64,000 bases of DNA from Zingiber officinale. Taxonomy: Eukaryota; Streptophyta; Magnoliopsida; Zingiberales; Zingiberaceae. Below, piece by piece: positions 36,501 to 49,058 of the stretch; positions within the stretch are counted from its first letter, which is position 1; the number at the start of each line of letters is the position of its first letter. Made by a program: the position numbers and the translations under genes. The stretch covers positions 131,033,004-131,097,003 of the forward strand of contig NC_055989.1 in NCBI RefSeq assembly GCF_018446385.1. Reading direction: 5' to 3'. The notes below the pieces were generated by a model, which saw nothing but the letters and a program-made list of their open reading frames with translations, made no database searches and was not told the DNA's origin.

Positions 36501-39500
36501 AAGTTCAAACGCTGCTAAAGCAAACTCGCAACATCATCAATTGTGTTGTCTATCATCATCCAAACCTGAAAGTTGTAAGGATGAATTTGCAGTTCAGACA
36601 GACTTAAGGGAAGGATCTTACTGCAAAACTCATCTCAATGACTCTAAAGTTGTTAGACACTCATGCCCAAGCTGCCGATCTGCTGTCGGCATGGATATAT
36701 TTTCTGGTCATTCTTGTCATACAGGTCTGTCTTTTGTGTACTTCCTCCCTTGACTCAGAATTATTATCAGTCTTCTTATTGTGATGAGTGTACAGGTTCA
36801 ACTAGAACCTGCAATTGCTCGTGTTCAACGAAAAGAGCACTGCTTAAATCTGAAAAATGCTGCAAAAGATTTTCAAGTTGCTGCAATTGTGATGTGGATG
36901 AACAACCTTGTCTGAGGTGATGTGACTTACTGATGTGTGCTTCTATTTGTTTTTATCACACAACTCTCCTTGAAATGTGCTAATTCTTTCAACTTCATCA
37001 TTCCTGTTTATAACTGTCATGTATACTTCTTATTACATGATGCATATGGTTAACTCTTTTGAACTCATTGTTAATCAATAATTTTGCTTGTCTGCAAATG
37101 GTTTGTTTCAACAGTATTGATGTTTGGAATGTTTATGCTTATTTTTTCCAACTCTTGATCACTACCTCAGACTGGGGAGGCTGTCAAATAATTGTTTTCC
37201 TGGTGATCATAAACATGAAATGTTCAATCACAGAGAACATACTTCTTGCTCATATGGACATTGCTGCACTTCTGTATTTCCATATTGCTTTCATGGTTTC
37301 TATACTTCGGGGAGTAATAGTACCTCTAAAGCCTTAAGTGAGCAGGAGGTTTGCGGACAAGCCAACATAACACATACCACCGGAGATAATAACAGCAACT
37401 ATTTGTTACCAGAGTGCAAGAGAATTCGTCTAACTCATTGTGATTGTTCTAAGAATAATAGCGGCCTTAGAAATGATCAACAAACTGTCTTTTGGAGGGA
37501 TGTTCCAAAAAAGAATTTTGCCCATGCTGGTGCTTCTCATGACAAGTTTGCAGAGGCATTGAAAAGCACAAAGAGCGTTGGCGATCAGGTTCCCAATTAT
37601 GCCACTGAGTTCAACAAAGCTCATCTAAATTCCCATGTAACAAAAGCACCACAGATGTCTAATATGTCATCCGGATCCTCTGCTCCTGTCTTAACTCAAG
37701 TTTCAATGGAAGTCAATAATTCAACTCCCTGTATTAGAACTTCAACAATGATGCATGATTTAGTGGTTGATGAAGGATCAGGGAATGAGAAATGTGGATC
37801 ATCTGATGTAGTCATCAGAGATGGCAACGAAGGCTTTAATACAGTCGACAAGGTGAATGTAGCTAAATCTAGGTTTGATTGCTTGGCAAGCGATTCGTCC
37901 ATTAATCCTATTGATGAACTGCATTCGAAGATTCCATATAAATCCAAGAAAGTCAAGTGTCTCAATGAAGGGTTGGCAAAAAAAGAAAATGGGAAGTATC
38001 GATGCAAGCTTGAAATGACACCTAAAACTGCTGTAAGCAAATCTGAGGACCATAATCCATCATTTGATCCTTTTGGTGGCCCTGAAATACTGAACAATGT
38101 TAGGCATTTAGAAAATGATAGTTCTCGATCCCAAGAAATTGAAGTTTCCAAACCTGGTTGTGTGATGCAAAGAACAAATGCTTCTCATGGGTCTGCTGCA
38201 ATTATCAAGAGAAAGCGTTCAGTTTTATCCTTCAACAAATTCAAGGAAAGAATTGGTTACCAAGATGGAGTGCCAAAGGATGACGACAAGCAGTTACAAA
38301 ATGATGATATCTCACTTAGAAGACTCAAGCGTGTTGGAGAAAAGATGAAACAAGGGCTTGTTGCATGTTCAAAACATGAAAGTCGTAGTGGTACTGCAAA
38401 GCCACCTAAATTCATGTCGCTAAATTGTATTGCAAATATTTCAAGCAAGATTAGTTTACCTAAGAAGAGCAAGCCTGTTGTATGTGGAAATTCAGGTATC
38501 ATTTCTAGTGGAGGAACTGATGGTGATCAAAAGCCTGCAAAAATAATTTCCTTGGCTTCAATACTAAAAAGGGCTAGAAAGTGCAACCTTACTGAAACCT
38601 CTGATACAGCTGTAAGCCATCATAGTGAAACCTCTGAGGATGCTAAAAATTCTGCAATCTTTCGTAGATTGGAAGAAAGTTGTGAATGCTTAAGAAAGAA
38701 TGGTGAAGACTTGAACTCACCATCAACAGCAAAGGCATTCCATTCTGGAAATAACACAGGCATAAGATGTCATTTGCATTCTATGCAATCAATATCTAAC
38801 TTACGGTGCAAGGATATTTGTACGTGCAGTCCTGGCAAACTTGCTGCAAAATTTAGGCATCATGCAAAGAGCACCTGCTCATCAACTACTGAGATTAATG
38901 AATGCTCAAAATTGACCATGGCAAAGGATCAGCTCAATTGTTCCCCTTCGGCTATTTGTGGTAATATTTTAGTGTGTGATGTTACACATACATTTCCTAG
39001 GTGTTTGTATATTCTCATCTGTTCAAAAATTTGTGTATTTATCTGGATTTATCTTATTCTAATTTACTGAAGATAAAAGGCCTCTTTTTTGACACTAGTT
39101 TCTTCCTCCTTTTCTTTTTATGTTTTTTCCTTAATTTGAAGGTTGCAAGTTTTTCTGTAGGATTGGAAGATCAAGATAATAAATTACATCAGCAGAAGAT
39201 TTTAGAACCAGCATCGCCAACAGCTATTGGTTCTTTTCCCTTTCCTAAGAACAATCAAGATCATGCTGGCAAGCTGTCTCAAGTAAGCAGAAGGTAGGCA
39301 ATCACATTATACTTCAAATAGAAACAATGATGTTTGTTGGAGCTTCTCATGTCAGCCTTCTGTGTTAATTCTCTCTTTCTAACAATGAGTTGTTACATAG
39401 TAGCCGCAGTCTTTTAAATCCAGATGCATTTTGTTGTGTCTGTGGAAGCTCGAATCAAGGTGACACCAATCAATTGTTAGAGTGTCATGACTGCTTGATT

Positions 39501-42500
39501 AAGGTACATGGCATGGAATTTAGTCTTCATGTTTGTTTTTCTTATTTAATTATTTACTCATCCCTTGGATTGGCATACATTTGTGTAGGTGCACCAAGCC
39601 TGCTATGGAGTTTCAAAAATTCCCAAAGGTAATTGGTGCTGTCGTCCATGCAAGTGCAACTCCCAAGACATCGTAAGCGACAAGCCTGCTGTTTCTGTGC
39701 ATGCTAGTATTTTCTACTTTATAAATCCTCACTGAGCATGGTGTTTGTAAACTTTGACTTAAGCTCTTCATTTGTGTTTGATGTTAGCTTACATTTCTAC
39801 ATGAAATGCCATTTAGATCATTGTGAAAAAGAAGAAAACCATGCTGATTTGATCTCTTTTTTTGGTCGCATTGTGTATTTGTGTTTATGATATTTCTGGG
39901 ATAAGCTTTCATAGAGAATCTAAGCTTAAATTGATGATCTAATTGCATAAGTGTGATTCTGTCTAATCTTGTGATGAATCAACTAATTTAGGAAAACTTT
40001 AGCAATTCCTACCCCAGAATCTGACAAGGAAAGGTCAACCCAACAAATGCACACAGAGAACAAAATTCAATGATTTGAGTTTCTAATTTTGCTATTTAAT
40101 CATCTAAAACCTAATCTGATGGATAGAAGAGAACAAACTCTTACTAATTAGCCAGCAGCTTAAGTAGGTTAATCTGAACTACAATACAATAATTAATCAA
40201 TTAAACCATCAGCAACTGTGCTATTGATCATATACTTGTTCCCTTGACATACCTCGTGTCCTCAATTTACCATGAATGTTGCAACTTGTTCCATGATGCT
40301 GAACATTGCTCATCAATGTGATTGTGTGAAACCATGCATATTACATATTCTAAGTTTATCATAGATCATAATGCTTCTGTTTTTTCATGATCAATTGAAA
40401 GAAATCCTAACCATATTCATTATCATAATTCGATCTTCATAATTTGTCATAAACAGGTTTGTGTTTTGTGTGGATATGGTGATGGAGCCATGACAAGGGC
40501 AGTAAAATGTCAGAATATTATCAAGAGTTTATTGAAGGCATGGAAAGTTGGTAAAGGATCCTATTCTGTGAAGACCATTCCTTCTGAACATGCAGAGATC
40601 GATGCTCTCAATCCTGATTCTGCAGATGAAGCCTCTAAATTCAACAACTGTGGTTCAGTTAGCGAGACTTGTACAGCTGAAAGCAAAAGTAGAATGTCAG
40701 GAAAATATCCGGCTTTTAACAGCATAATCGCCGGATCACTGGATCCATCTGTCACACAATGGGTGCATATGGTTTGCGCACTTTGGACACCTGGTACAAG
40801 ATGTCCAAATGTTGACACAATGAATACTTTTGATGTGTCTGGTGCTTTACCTGCTAAGAAAAATGTAGTGAGTTATTATTGACAATCGGTTCATTTACGA
40901 ATAATCATTATTTGGTGAGTTTATCATAATAAACACGAAGGATGACTTATTTTTCAGGTCTGTTCTTTGTGTAAACGTTCAGGAGGTTCATGCATAGAGT
41001 GCAGAGTTTCAAGTTGCTCTGTCCCATTTCATCCTTGGTGTGCACATCAGAAGGTTTACCTACTCTTACTAGTTCCTTCTGTATTAGCAAATTAATCTGA
41101 ACTATACTTCTTGTCGTCTTTTTGAAATATTATTGTTTGTGCATATAGTAAAATTACATTTGCTGCAGAATCTAATACCAACTAAAGAGTCTTGTGAAAA
41201 GGATACAAACTTTGTAAAAGAAAAGTAGCTTCAAGTGCCAAAATCTAAATTATCCTTGATTTTGATCCATCTTGTTTTTTATCTTGCATGATCAGTCGAT
41301 ATTGTTGCTTAATCCTTGGATTATCGTTGTTTTTTACTATTTGCCAACTCCTATTCAATTCATAGGGTTTGCTACAAAGTGAAATTGAAGGTGATGATGA
41401 TGAAAAAGTTGGCTTTTACGGGAGATGCCTGCATCATGCAATGCCCAATAATTATCGTCTTGATAATCATGTTGTGGATCCCCAACAAAGCCTGATAAAG
41501 GAAGAATGCTCGTGTGCTCGCACCGAGGTAAGTCTAGTAGTTTCTTGATAAAGAATCAATTTGTTTAGACATTAAGCTTTAAAACAGGTTGTTAGAGGTC
41601 GGAAAAGAGAGAGAACACACCAGCCTAATCTCCAAGGACCCGGTAAAGATGGCGTATGCATTGTTTCCCAGGAGCAGATAAATGCATGGCTTCATATTAA
41701 TGGTCAGAAGTGCCGTGCTAGTGGTTTAACAAAGCCATCAGGTTCAGATGTCGAGAATGACTACCGGGTAGGCAGTGTTCTCTTTGCACCTAGCTTCTAT
41801 AGGATCGTCGAAACATTTGGTCTTGTTACAGATTGCAGGCTGTGCGCCTAATATTGTGTCTTTGTGGTATGAAATTTTACTTATGGAAGTGTTGAATCAA
41901 AATTTCTTTACATCTTAGTGTTTCTGATTGCCAGAAGGAATACATTCTATACAAGCAGTTAAAGAGATGGAAGCATTTGGTTGTTTACAAATCAGGAATC
42001 CATGCGCTTGGTCTGTACACATCGCAGTTTATTCCTCGCGGAGCCATGGTAAGTAGTGTCTTACTCTATTTTTTGCCTTTGCTCGATCAAAGGTGAAAGT
42101 AGCATCACACATCTTTTTTGGCATTCCTAGGTAGTTGAATATATCGGTGAGATTGTCGGACTACGAGTAGCCGACAAACGAGAGATTGAGTACCAATCAG
42201 GTAGAAGAATCCAATACAAGAGTGCTTGCTATTTCTTTAGGATTGATAAGGAACACATCATTGATGCCACACGCAAAGGCGGGATTGCCCGATTTGTCAA
42301 CCATGCTTGCCTGGTAATAGACCTTGTTCAAGGCCGATTGTTCTTTCGTTTACTCGAGATTTTGATCCTTTCTGTGTTGATGAATCAGCCAAACTGTGTC
42401 GCTAAAGTAATCACAGTCAGGAATGAGAAAAAGGTGATTATGATTTGAACTAAACTACAAAGACTGCTTGTGTTTAATCTAACTAATGGTGATCCTTCTT

Positions 42501-42639
42501 ACAGGTGGTTTTCTTCGCAGAGAGGGACATAAACCCTGGCGAGGAGATTACTTATGACTATCACTTCAACAGTGAAGATGAAGGCGAGAAAATTCCATGT
42601 TTCTGCGATTCAAAAAATTGCAGACGGTACCTGAACTGA
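30514..42639 (+). CDS. Trithorax-type SET-domain histone methyltransferase-like protein, 19 exons
   Basis: The exons are 30514-30648, 32039-32693, 32894-32982, 33090-33179, 34895-35621, 35714-36724, 36796-36916, 37171-38960, 39161-39293, 39401-39503, 39589-39672, 40457-40867, 40958-41053, 41366-41527, 41588-41767, 41935-42048, 42131-42313, 42389-42433 and 42505-42639. All junctions are GT-AG and in phase, giving about 2087 residues. Residues 264-323 match the Tify/TPL-binding-type (TDBD) cysteine motif (LCFCHNSHMSVPKFCEHSG). ELRLGQ (about 521) is EAR-like. A cysteine-rich patch spans about 875-985. A PHD finger (FCCVCGSSNQGD..CRPC, about 1592-1644), an extended PHD (1647-1860), a SET domain (YIGEIVG, RFVNHACLPNC, EITYDY; about 1938-2070) and a post-SET (CFCDSKNC) follow. 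The family methylates histone H3, most often K4, in the nucleus. No PWWP or FYR domain is seen. The SET motif reads NHAC, not the usual NHSC. Confidence 0.9.
33945..34442. repeat. Inverted SINE-like fragments in SET gene intron 4
   Basis: Around 34392-34442 the plus strand reads TTGTCCCAACTATTTGGGGCTGACTGCAT-type text. Around 33945-33993 its complement occurs (CAAATAGTTGGGACAAG). The motif resembles the 3' region of Au-type plant SINEs. The two lie in opposite orientation about 400 bp apart. Confidence 0.45.
34461..34810. repeat. Intronic tandem repeat, three units
   Basis: Three imperfect units share TGCCAATGGCA, TTGGCTAGTT(C)CCTGTATGGA, CTTCAGACTGGAAGCAG and TGATAAACAAAAAA. The middle unit is shorter (about 90 bp against 122-135 bp). 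The array lies in intron 4, ending about 85 bp before exon 5, and does not disturb the splice sites. Confidence 0.75.
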
Positions 42640-42798
42640 GACTTGTATACCTAAAAACTACTATTGCTCCAGATTGATAATTTGAATATGTGAATTGTAA
42701 CATGTAAATAGTTTGCTTCCTACTAAGGGCATGTTCTCTATGAACTTGTAATATATGATTTCACTGCTGTTTGTGATGATACGGTTCCTTCAATTGTT
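36799..42798 (+). repeat. 6-kb tandem duplication, first unit
   Basis: This is exactly 6000 bp, covering exons 7-19 of the SET gene plus about 160 bp past its stop. The next 6001 bp repeat it. I found three differences: A/G at 37814/43814, A/G at 42163/48163, and one extra C at about 48330 in an intron. A 3-bp GTT (36796-36798, 42796-42798, 48797-48799) is shared at all junctions. Confidence 0.97.
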
Positions 42799-45700
42799 CA
42801 ACTAGAACCTGCAATTGCTCGTGTTCAACGAAAAGAGCACTGCTTAAATCTGAAAAATGCTGCAAAAGATTTTCAAGTTGCTGCAATTGTGATGTGGATG
42901 AACAACCTTGTCTGAGGTGATGTGACTTACTGATGTGTGCTTCTATTTGTTTTTATCACACAACTCTCCTTGAAATGTGCTAATTCTTTCAACTTCATCA
43001 TTCCTGTTTATAACTGTCATGTATACTTCTTATTACATGATGCATATGGTTAACTCTTTTGAACTCATTGTTAATCAATAATTTTGCTTGTCTGCAAATG
43101 GTTTGTTTCAACAGTATTGATGTTTGGAATGTTTATGCTTATTTTTTCCAACTCTTGATCACTACCTCAGACTGGGGAGGCTGTCAAATAATTGTTTTCC
43201 TGGTGATCATAAACATGAAATGTTCAATCACAGAGAACATACTTCTTGCTCATATGGACATTGCTGCACTTCTGTATTTCCATATTGCTTTCATGGTTTC
43301 TATACTTCGGGGAGTAATAGTACCTCTAAAGCCTTAAGTGAGCAGGAGGTTTGCGGACAAGCCAACATAACACATACCACCGGAGATAATAACAGCAACT
43401 ATTTGTTACCAGAGTGCAAGAGAATTCGTCTAACTCATTGTGATTGTTCTAAGAATAATAGCGGCCTTAGAAATGATCAACAAACTGTCTTTTGGAGGGA
43501 TGTTCCAAAAAAGAATTTTGCCCATGCTGGTGCTTCTCATGACAAGTTTGCAGAGGCATTGAAAAGCACAAAGAGCGTTGGCGATCAGGTTCCCAATTAT
43601 GCCACTGAGTTCAACAAAGCTCATCTAAATTCCCATGTAACAAAAGCACCACAGATGTCTAATATGTCATCCGGATCCTCTGCTCCTGTCTTAACTCAAG
43701 TTTCAATGGAAGTCAATAATTCAACTCCCTGTATTAGAACTTCAACAATGATGCATGATTTAGTGGTTGATGAAGGATCAGGGAATGAGAAATGTGGATC
43801 ATCTGATGTAGTCGTCAGAGATGGCAACGAAGGCTTTAATACAGTCGACAAGGTGAATGTAGCTAAATCTAGGTTTGATTGCTTGGCAAGCGATTCGTCC
43901 ATTAATCCTATTGATGAACTGCATTCGAAGATTCCATATAAATCCAAGAAAGTCAAGTGTCTCAATGAAGGGTTGGCAAAAAAAGAAAATGGGAAGTATC
44001 GATGCAAGCTTGAAATGACACCTAAAACTGCTGTAAGCAAATCTGAGGACCATAATCCATCATTTGATCCTTTTGGTGGCCCTGAAATACTGAACAATGT
44101 TAGGCATTTAGAAAATGATAGTTCTCGATCCCAAGAAATTGAAGTTTCCAAACCTGGTTGTGTGATGCAAAGAACAAATGCTTCTCATGGGTCTGCTGCA
44201 ATTATCAAGAGAAAGCGTTCAGTTTTATCCTTCAACAAATTCAAGGAAAGAATTGGTTACCAAGATGGAGTGCCAAAGGATGACGACAAGCAGTTACAAA
44301 ATGATGATATCTCACTTAGAAGACTCAAGCGTGTTGGAGAAAAGATGAAACAAGGGCTTGTTGCATGTTCAAAACATGAAAGTCGTAGTGGTACTGCAAA
44401 GCCACCTAAATTCATGTCGCTAAATTGTATTGCAAATATTTCAAGCAAGATTAGTTTACCTAAGAAGAGCAAGCCTGTTGTATGTGGAAATTCAGGTATC
44501 ATTTCTAGTGGAGGAACTGATGGTGATCAAAAGCCTGCAAAAATAATTTCCTTGGCTTCAATACTAAAAAGGGCTAGAAAGTGCAACCTTACTGAAACCT
44601 CTGATACAGCTGTAAGCCATCATAGTGAAACCTCTGAGGATGCTAAAAATTCTGCAATCTTTCGTAGATTGGAAGAAAGTTGTGAATGCTTAAGAAAGAA
44701 TGGTGAAGACTTGAACTCACCATCAACAGCAAAGGCATTCCATTCTGGAAATAACACAGGCATAAGATGTCATTTGCATTCTATGCAATCAATATCTAAC
44801 TTACGGTGCAAGGATATTTGTACGTGCAGTCCTGGCAAACTTGCTGCAAAATTTAGGCATCATGCAAAGAGCACCTGCTCATCAACTACTGAGATTAATG
44901 AATGCTCAAAATTGACCATGGCAAAGGATCAGCTCAATTGTTCCCCTTCGGCTATTTGTGGTAATATTTTAGTGTGTGATGTTACACATACATTTCCTAG
45001 GTGTTTGTATATTCTCATCTGTTCAAAAATTTGTGTATTTATCTGGATTTATCTTATTCTAATTTACTGAAGATAAAAGGCCTCTTTTTTGACACTAGTT
45101 TCTTCCTCCTTTTCTTTTTATGTTTTTTCCTTAATTTGAAGGTTGCAAGTTTTTCTGTAGGATTGGAAGATCAAGATAATAAATTACATCAGCAGAAGAT
45201 TTTAGAACCAGCATCGCCAACAGCTATTGGTTCTTTTCCCTTTCCTAAGAACAATCAAGATCATGCTGGCAAGCTGTCTCAAGTAAGCAGAAGGTAGGCA
45301 ATCACATTATACTTCAAATAGAAACAATGATGTTTGTTGGAGCTTCTCATGTCAGCCTTCTGTGTTAATTCTCTCTTTCTAACAATGAGTTGTTACATAG
45401 TAGCCGCAGTCTTTTAAATCCAGATGCATTTTGTTGTGTCTGTGGAAGCTCGAATCAAGGTGACACCAATCAATTGTTAGAGTGTCATGACTGCTTGATT
45501 AAGGTACATGGCATGGAATTTAGTCTTCATGTTTGTTTTTCTTATTTAATTATTTACTCATCCCTTGGATTGGCATACATTTGTGTAGGTGCACCAAGCC
45601 TGCTATGGAGTTTCAAAAATTCCCAAAGGTAATTGGTGCTGTCGTCCATGCAAGTGCAACTCCCAAGACATCGTAAGCGACAAGCCTGCTGTTTCTGTGC

Positions 45701-48640
45701 ATGCTAGTATTTTCTACTTTATAAATCCTCACTGAGCATGGTGTTTGTAAACTTTGACTTAAGCTCTTCATTTGTGTTTGATGTTAGCTTACATTTCTAC
45801 ATGAAATGCCATTTAGATCATTGTGAAAAAGAAGAAAACCATGCTGATTTGATCTCTTTTTTTGGTCGCATTGTGTATTTGTGTTTATGATATTTCTGGG
45901 ATAAGCTTTCATAGAGAATCTAAGCTTAAATTGATGATCTAATTGCATAAGTGTGATTCTGTCTAATCTTGTGATGAATCAACTAATTTAGGAAAACTTT
46001 AGCAATTCCTACCCCAGAATCTGACAAGGAAAGGTCAACCCAACAAATGCACACAGAGAACAAAATTCAATGATTTGAGTTTCTAATTTTGCTATTTAAT
46101 CATCTAAAACCTAATCTGATGGATAGAAGAGAACAAACTCTTACTAATTAGCCAGCAGCTTAAGTAGGTTAATCTGAACTACAATACAATAATTAATCAA
46201 TTAAACCATCAGCAACTGTGCTATTGATCATATACTTGTTCCCTTGACATACCTCGTGTCCTCAATTTACCATGAATGTTGCAACTTGTTCCATGATGCT
46301 GAACATTGCTCATCAATGTGATTGTGTGAAACCATGCATATTACATATTCTAAGTTTATCATAGATCATAATGCTTCTGTTTTTTCATGATCAATTGAAA
46401 GAAATCCTAACCATATTCATTATCATAATTCGATCTTCATAATTTGTCATAAACAGGTTTGTGTTTTGTGTGGATATGGTGATGGAGCCATGACAAGGGC
46501 AGTAAAATGTCAGAATATTATCAAGAGTTTATTGAAGGCATGGAAAGTTGGTAAAGGATCCTATTCTGTGAAGACCATTCCTTCTGAACATGCAGAGATC
46601 GATGCTCTCAATCCTGATTCTGCAGATGAAGCCTCTAAATTCAACAACTGTGGTTCAGTTAGCGAGACTTGTACAGCTGAAAGCAAAAGTAGAATGTCAG
46701 GAAAATATCCGGCTTTTAACAGCATAATCGCCGGATCACTGGATCCATCTGTCACACAATGGGTGCATATGGTTTGCGCACTTTGGACACCTGGTACAAG
46801 ATGTCCAAATGTTGACACAATGAATACTTTTGATGTGTCTGGTGCTTTACCTGCTAAGAAAAATGTAGTGAGTTATTATTGACAATCGGTTCATTTACGA
46901 ATAATCATTATTTGGTGAGTTTATCATAATAAACACGAAGGATGACTTATTTTTCAGGTCTGTTCTTTGTGTAAACGTTCAGGAGGTTCATGCATAGAGT
47001 GCAGAGTTTCAAGTTGCTCTGTCCCATTTCATCCTTGGTGTGCACATCAGAAGGTTTACCTACTCTTACTAGTTCCTTCTGTATTAGCAAATTAATCTGA
47101 ACTATACTTCTTGTCGTCTTTTTGAAATATTATTGTTTGTGCATATAGTAAAATTACATTTGCTGCAGAATCTAATACCAACTAAAGAGTCTTGTGAAAA
47201 GGATACAAACTTTGTAAAAGAAAAGTAGCTTCAAGTGCCAAAATCTAAATTATCCTTGATTTTGATCCATCTTGTTTTTTATCTTGCATGATCAGTCGAT
47301 ATTGTTGCTTAATCCTTGGATTATCGTTGTTTTTTACTATTTGCCAACTCCTATTCAATTCATAGGGTTTGCTACAAAGTGAAATTGAAGGTGATGATGA
47401 TGAAAAAGTTGGCTTTTACGGGAGATGCCTGCATCATGCAATGCCCAATAATTATCGTCTTGATAATCATGTTGTGGATCCCCAACAAAGCCTGATAAAG
47501 GAAGAATGCTCGTGTGCTCGCACCGAGGTAAGTCTAGTAGTTTCTTGATAAAGAATCAATTTGTTTAGACATTAAGCTTTAAAACAGGTTGTTAGAGGTC
47601 GGAAAAGAGAGAGAACACACCAGCCTAATCTCCAAGGACCCGGTAAAGATGGCGTATGCATTGTTTCCCAGGAGCAGATAAATGCATGGCTTCATATTAA
47701 TGGTCAGAAGTGCCGTGCTAGTGGTTTAACAAAGCCATCAGGTTCAGATGTCGAGAATGACTACCGGGTAGGCAGTGTTCTCTTTGCACCTAGCTTCTAT
47801 AGGATCGTCGAAACATTTGGTCTTGTTACAGATTGCAGGCTGTGCGCCTAATATTGTGTCTTTGTGGTATGAAATTTTACTTATGGAAGTGTTGAATCAA
47901 AATTTCTTTACATCTTAGTGTTTCTGATTGCCAGAAGGAATACATTCTATACAAGCAGTTAAAGAGATGGAAGCATTTGGTTGTTTACAAATCAGGAATC
48001 CATGCGCTTGGTCTGTACACATCGCAGTTTATTCCTCGCGGAGCCATGGTAAGTAGTGTCTTACTCTATTTTTTGCCTTTGCTCGATCAAAGGTGAAAGT
48101 AGCATCACACATCTTTTTTGGCATTCCTAGGTAGTTGAATATATCGGTGAGATTGTCGGACTGCGAGTAGCCGACAAACGAGAGATTGAGTACCAATCAG
48201 GTAGAAGAATCCAATACAAGAGTGCTTGCTATTTCTTTAGGATTGATAAGGAACACATCATTGATGCCACACGCAAAGGCGGGATTGCCCGATTTGTCAA
48301 CCATGCTTGCCTGGTAATAGACCTTGTTCCAAGGCCGATTGTTCTTTCGTTTACTCGAGATTTTGATCCTTTCTGTGTTGATGAATCAGCCAAACTGTGT
48401 CGCTAAAGTAATCACAGTCAGGAATGAGAAAAAGGTGATTATGATTTGAACTAAACTACAAAGACTGCTTGTGTTTAATCTAACTAATGGTGATCCTTCT
48501 TACAGGTGGTTTTCTTCGCAGAGAGGGACATAAACCCTGGCGAGGAGATTACTTATGACTATCACTTCAACAGTGAAGATGAAGGCGAGAAAATTCCATG
48601 TTTCTGCGATTCAAAAAATTGCAGACGGTACCTGAACTGA
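42796..48640 (+). pseudogene. 5'-truncated second copy of the SET gene (exons 7-19)
   Basis: The exons correspond to 42796-42916, 43171-44960, 45161-45293, 45401-45503, 45589-45672, 46457-46867, 46958-47053, 47366-47527, 47588-47767, 47935-48048, 48131-48313, 48390-48434 and 48506-48640. All reading frames and internal splice sites are intact, with complete PHD, ePHD, SET and post-SET regions. Promoter, start codon and exons 1-6 are missing. The first exon has lost its acceptor (TTCCTTCAATT stands where TGTACAG should be). Ile in copy one becomes Val at codon 43814-43816; the change at 48163 is silent. It can be expressed only by read-through from copy one or from a chance promoter. Exon 8' at 43171 keeps its acceptor. 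Confidence 0.85.
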
Positions 48641-48799
48641 GACTTGTATACCTAAAAACTACTATTGCTCCAGATTGATAATTTGAATATGTGAATTGTA
48701 ACATGTAAATAGTTTGCTTCCTACTAAGGGCATGTTCTCTATGAACTTGTAATATATGATTTCACTGCTGTTTGTGATGATACGGTTCCTTCAATTGTT
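42799..48799 (+). repeat. 6-kb tandem duplication, second unit
   Basis: This is a head-to-tail copy of 36799-42798, about 99.95% identical. It is followed by sequence (TTTTACAATAAG) not present after the first unit. Confidence 0.97.
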
Positions 48800-49058
48800 T
48801 TTACAATAAGCAATCTAAAATCCACAATAAGCAATAACAGAAAAGAAGTTGGATGATCATTTCATTAATGAAAAGATGAAGAAATTGTGTTCAAAATCTT
48901 AAAAATGTAGAATAGATTGCAGCCGTGCAGTATAGCTTAGCTACCTACCATTTGCTCATCCTAAATATGAAATAGAATTAGCAGAGTATTGTTAGTGATT
49001 TGGTGCTTCATTAGCCCAAACTCGACTATTTACATTTTGTTTTCGTGGCCGATGAAAA
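48800..49058. other. Short spacer between convergent genes
   Basis: The spacer separates the truncated SET copy (plus) from the EAR-motif gene (minus). No separate feature is seen. Part of it should be the 3' untranslated region of the minus-strand gene. Confidence 0.5.

Noticed and set aside
37059-37337. Open frame running through the start of SET exon 8 (and its twin at 43059-43337)
   Set aside because: It ends in a stop and uses the wrong frame. The acceptor at 37171 joins exon 7 in phase and continues the 596-codon conserved frame.
42640-42798. Possible independent promoter for the second SET copy
   Set aside because: The stretch is the 3' flank of copy one, repeated after copy two. No TATA box or start codon in frame with exon 7' was seen.
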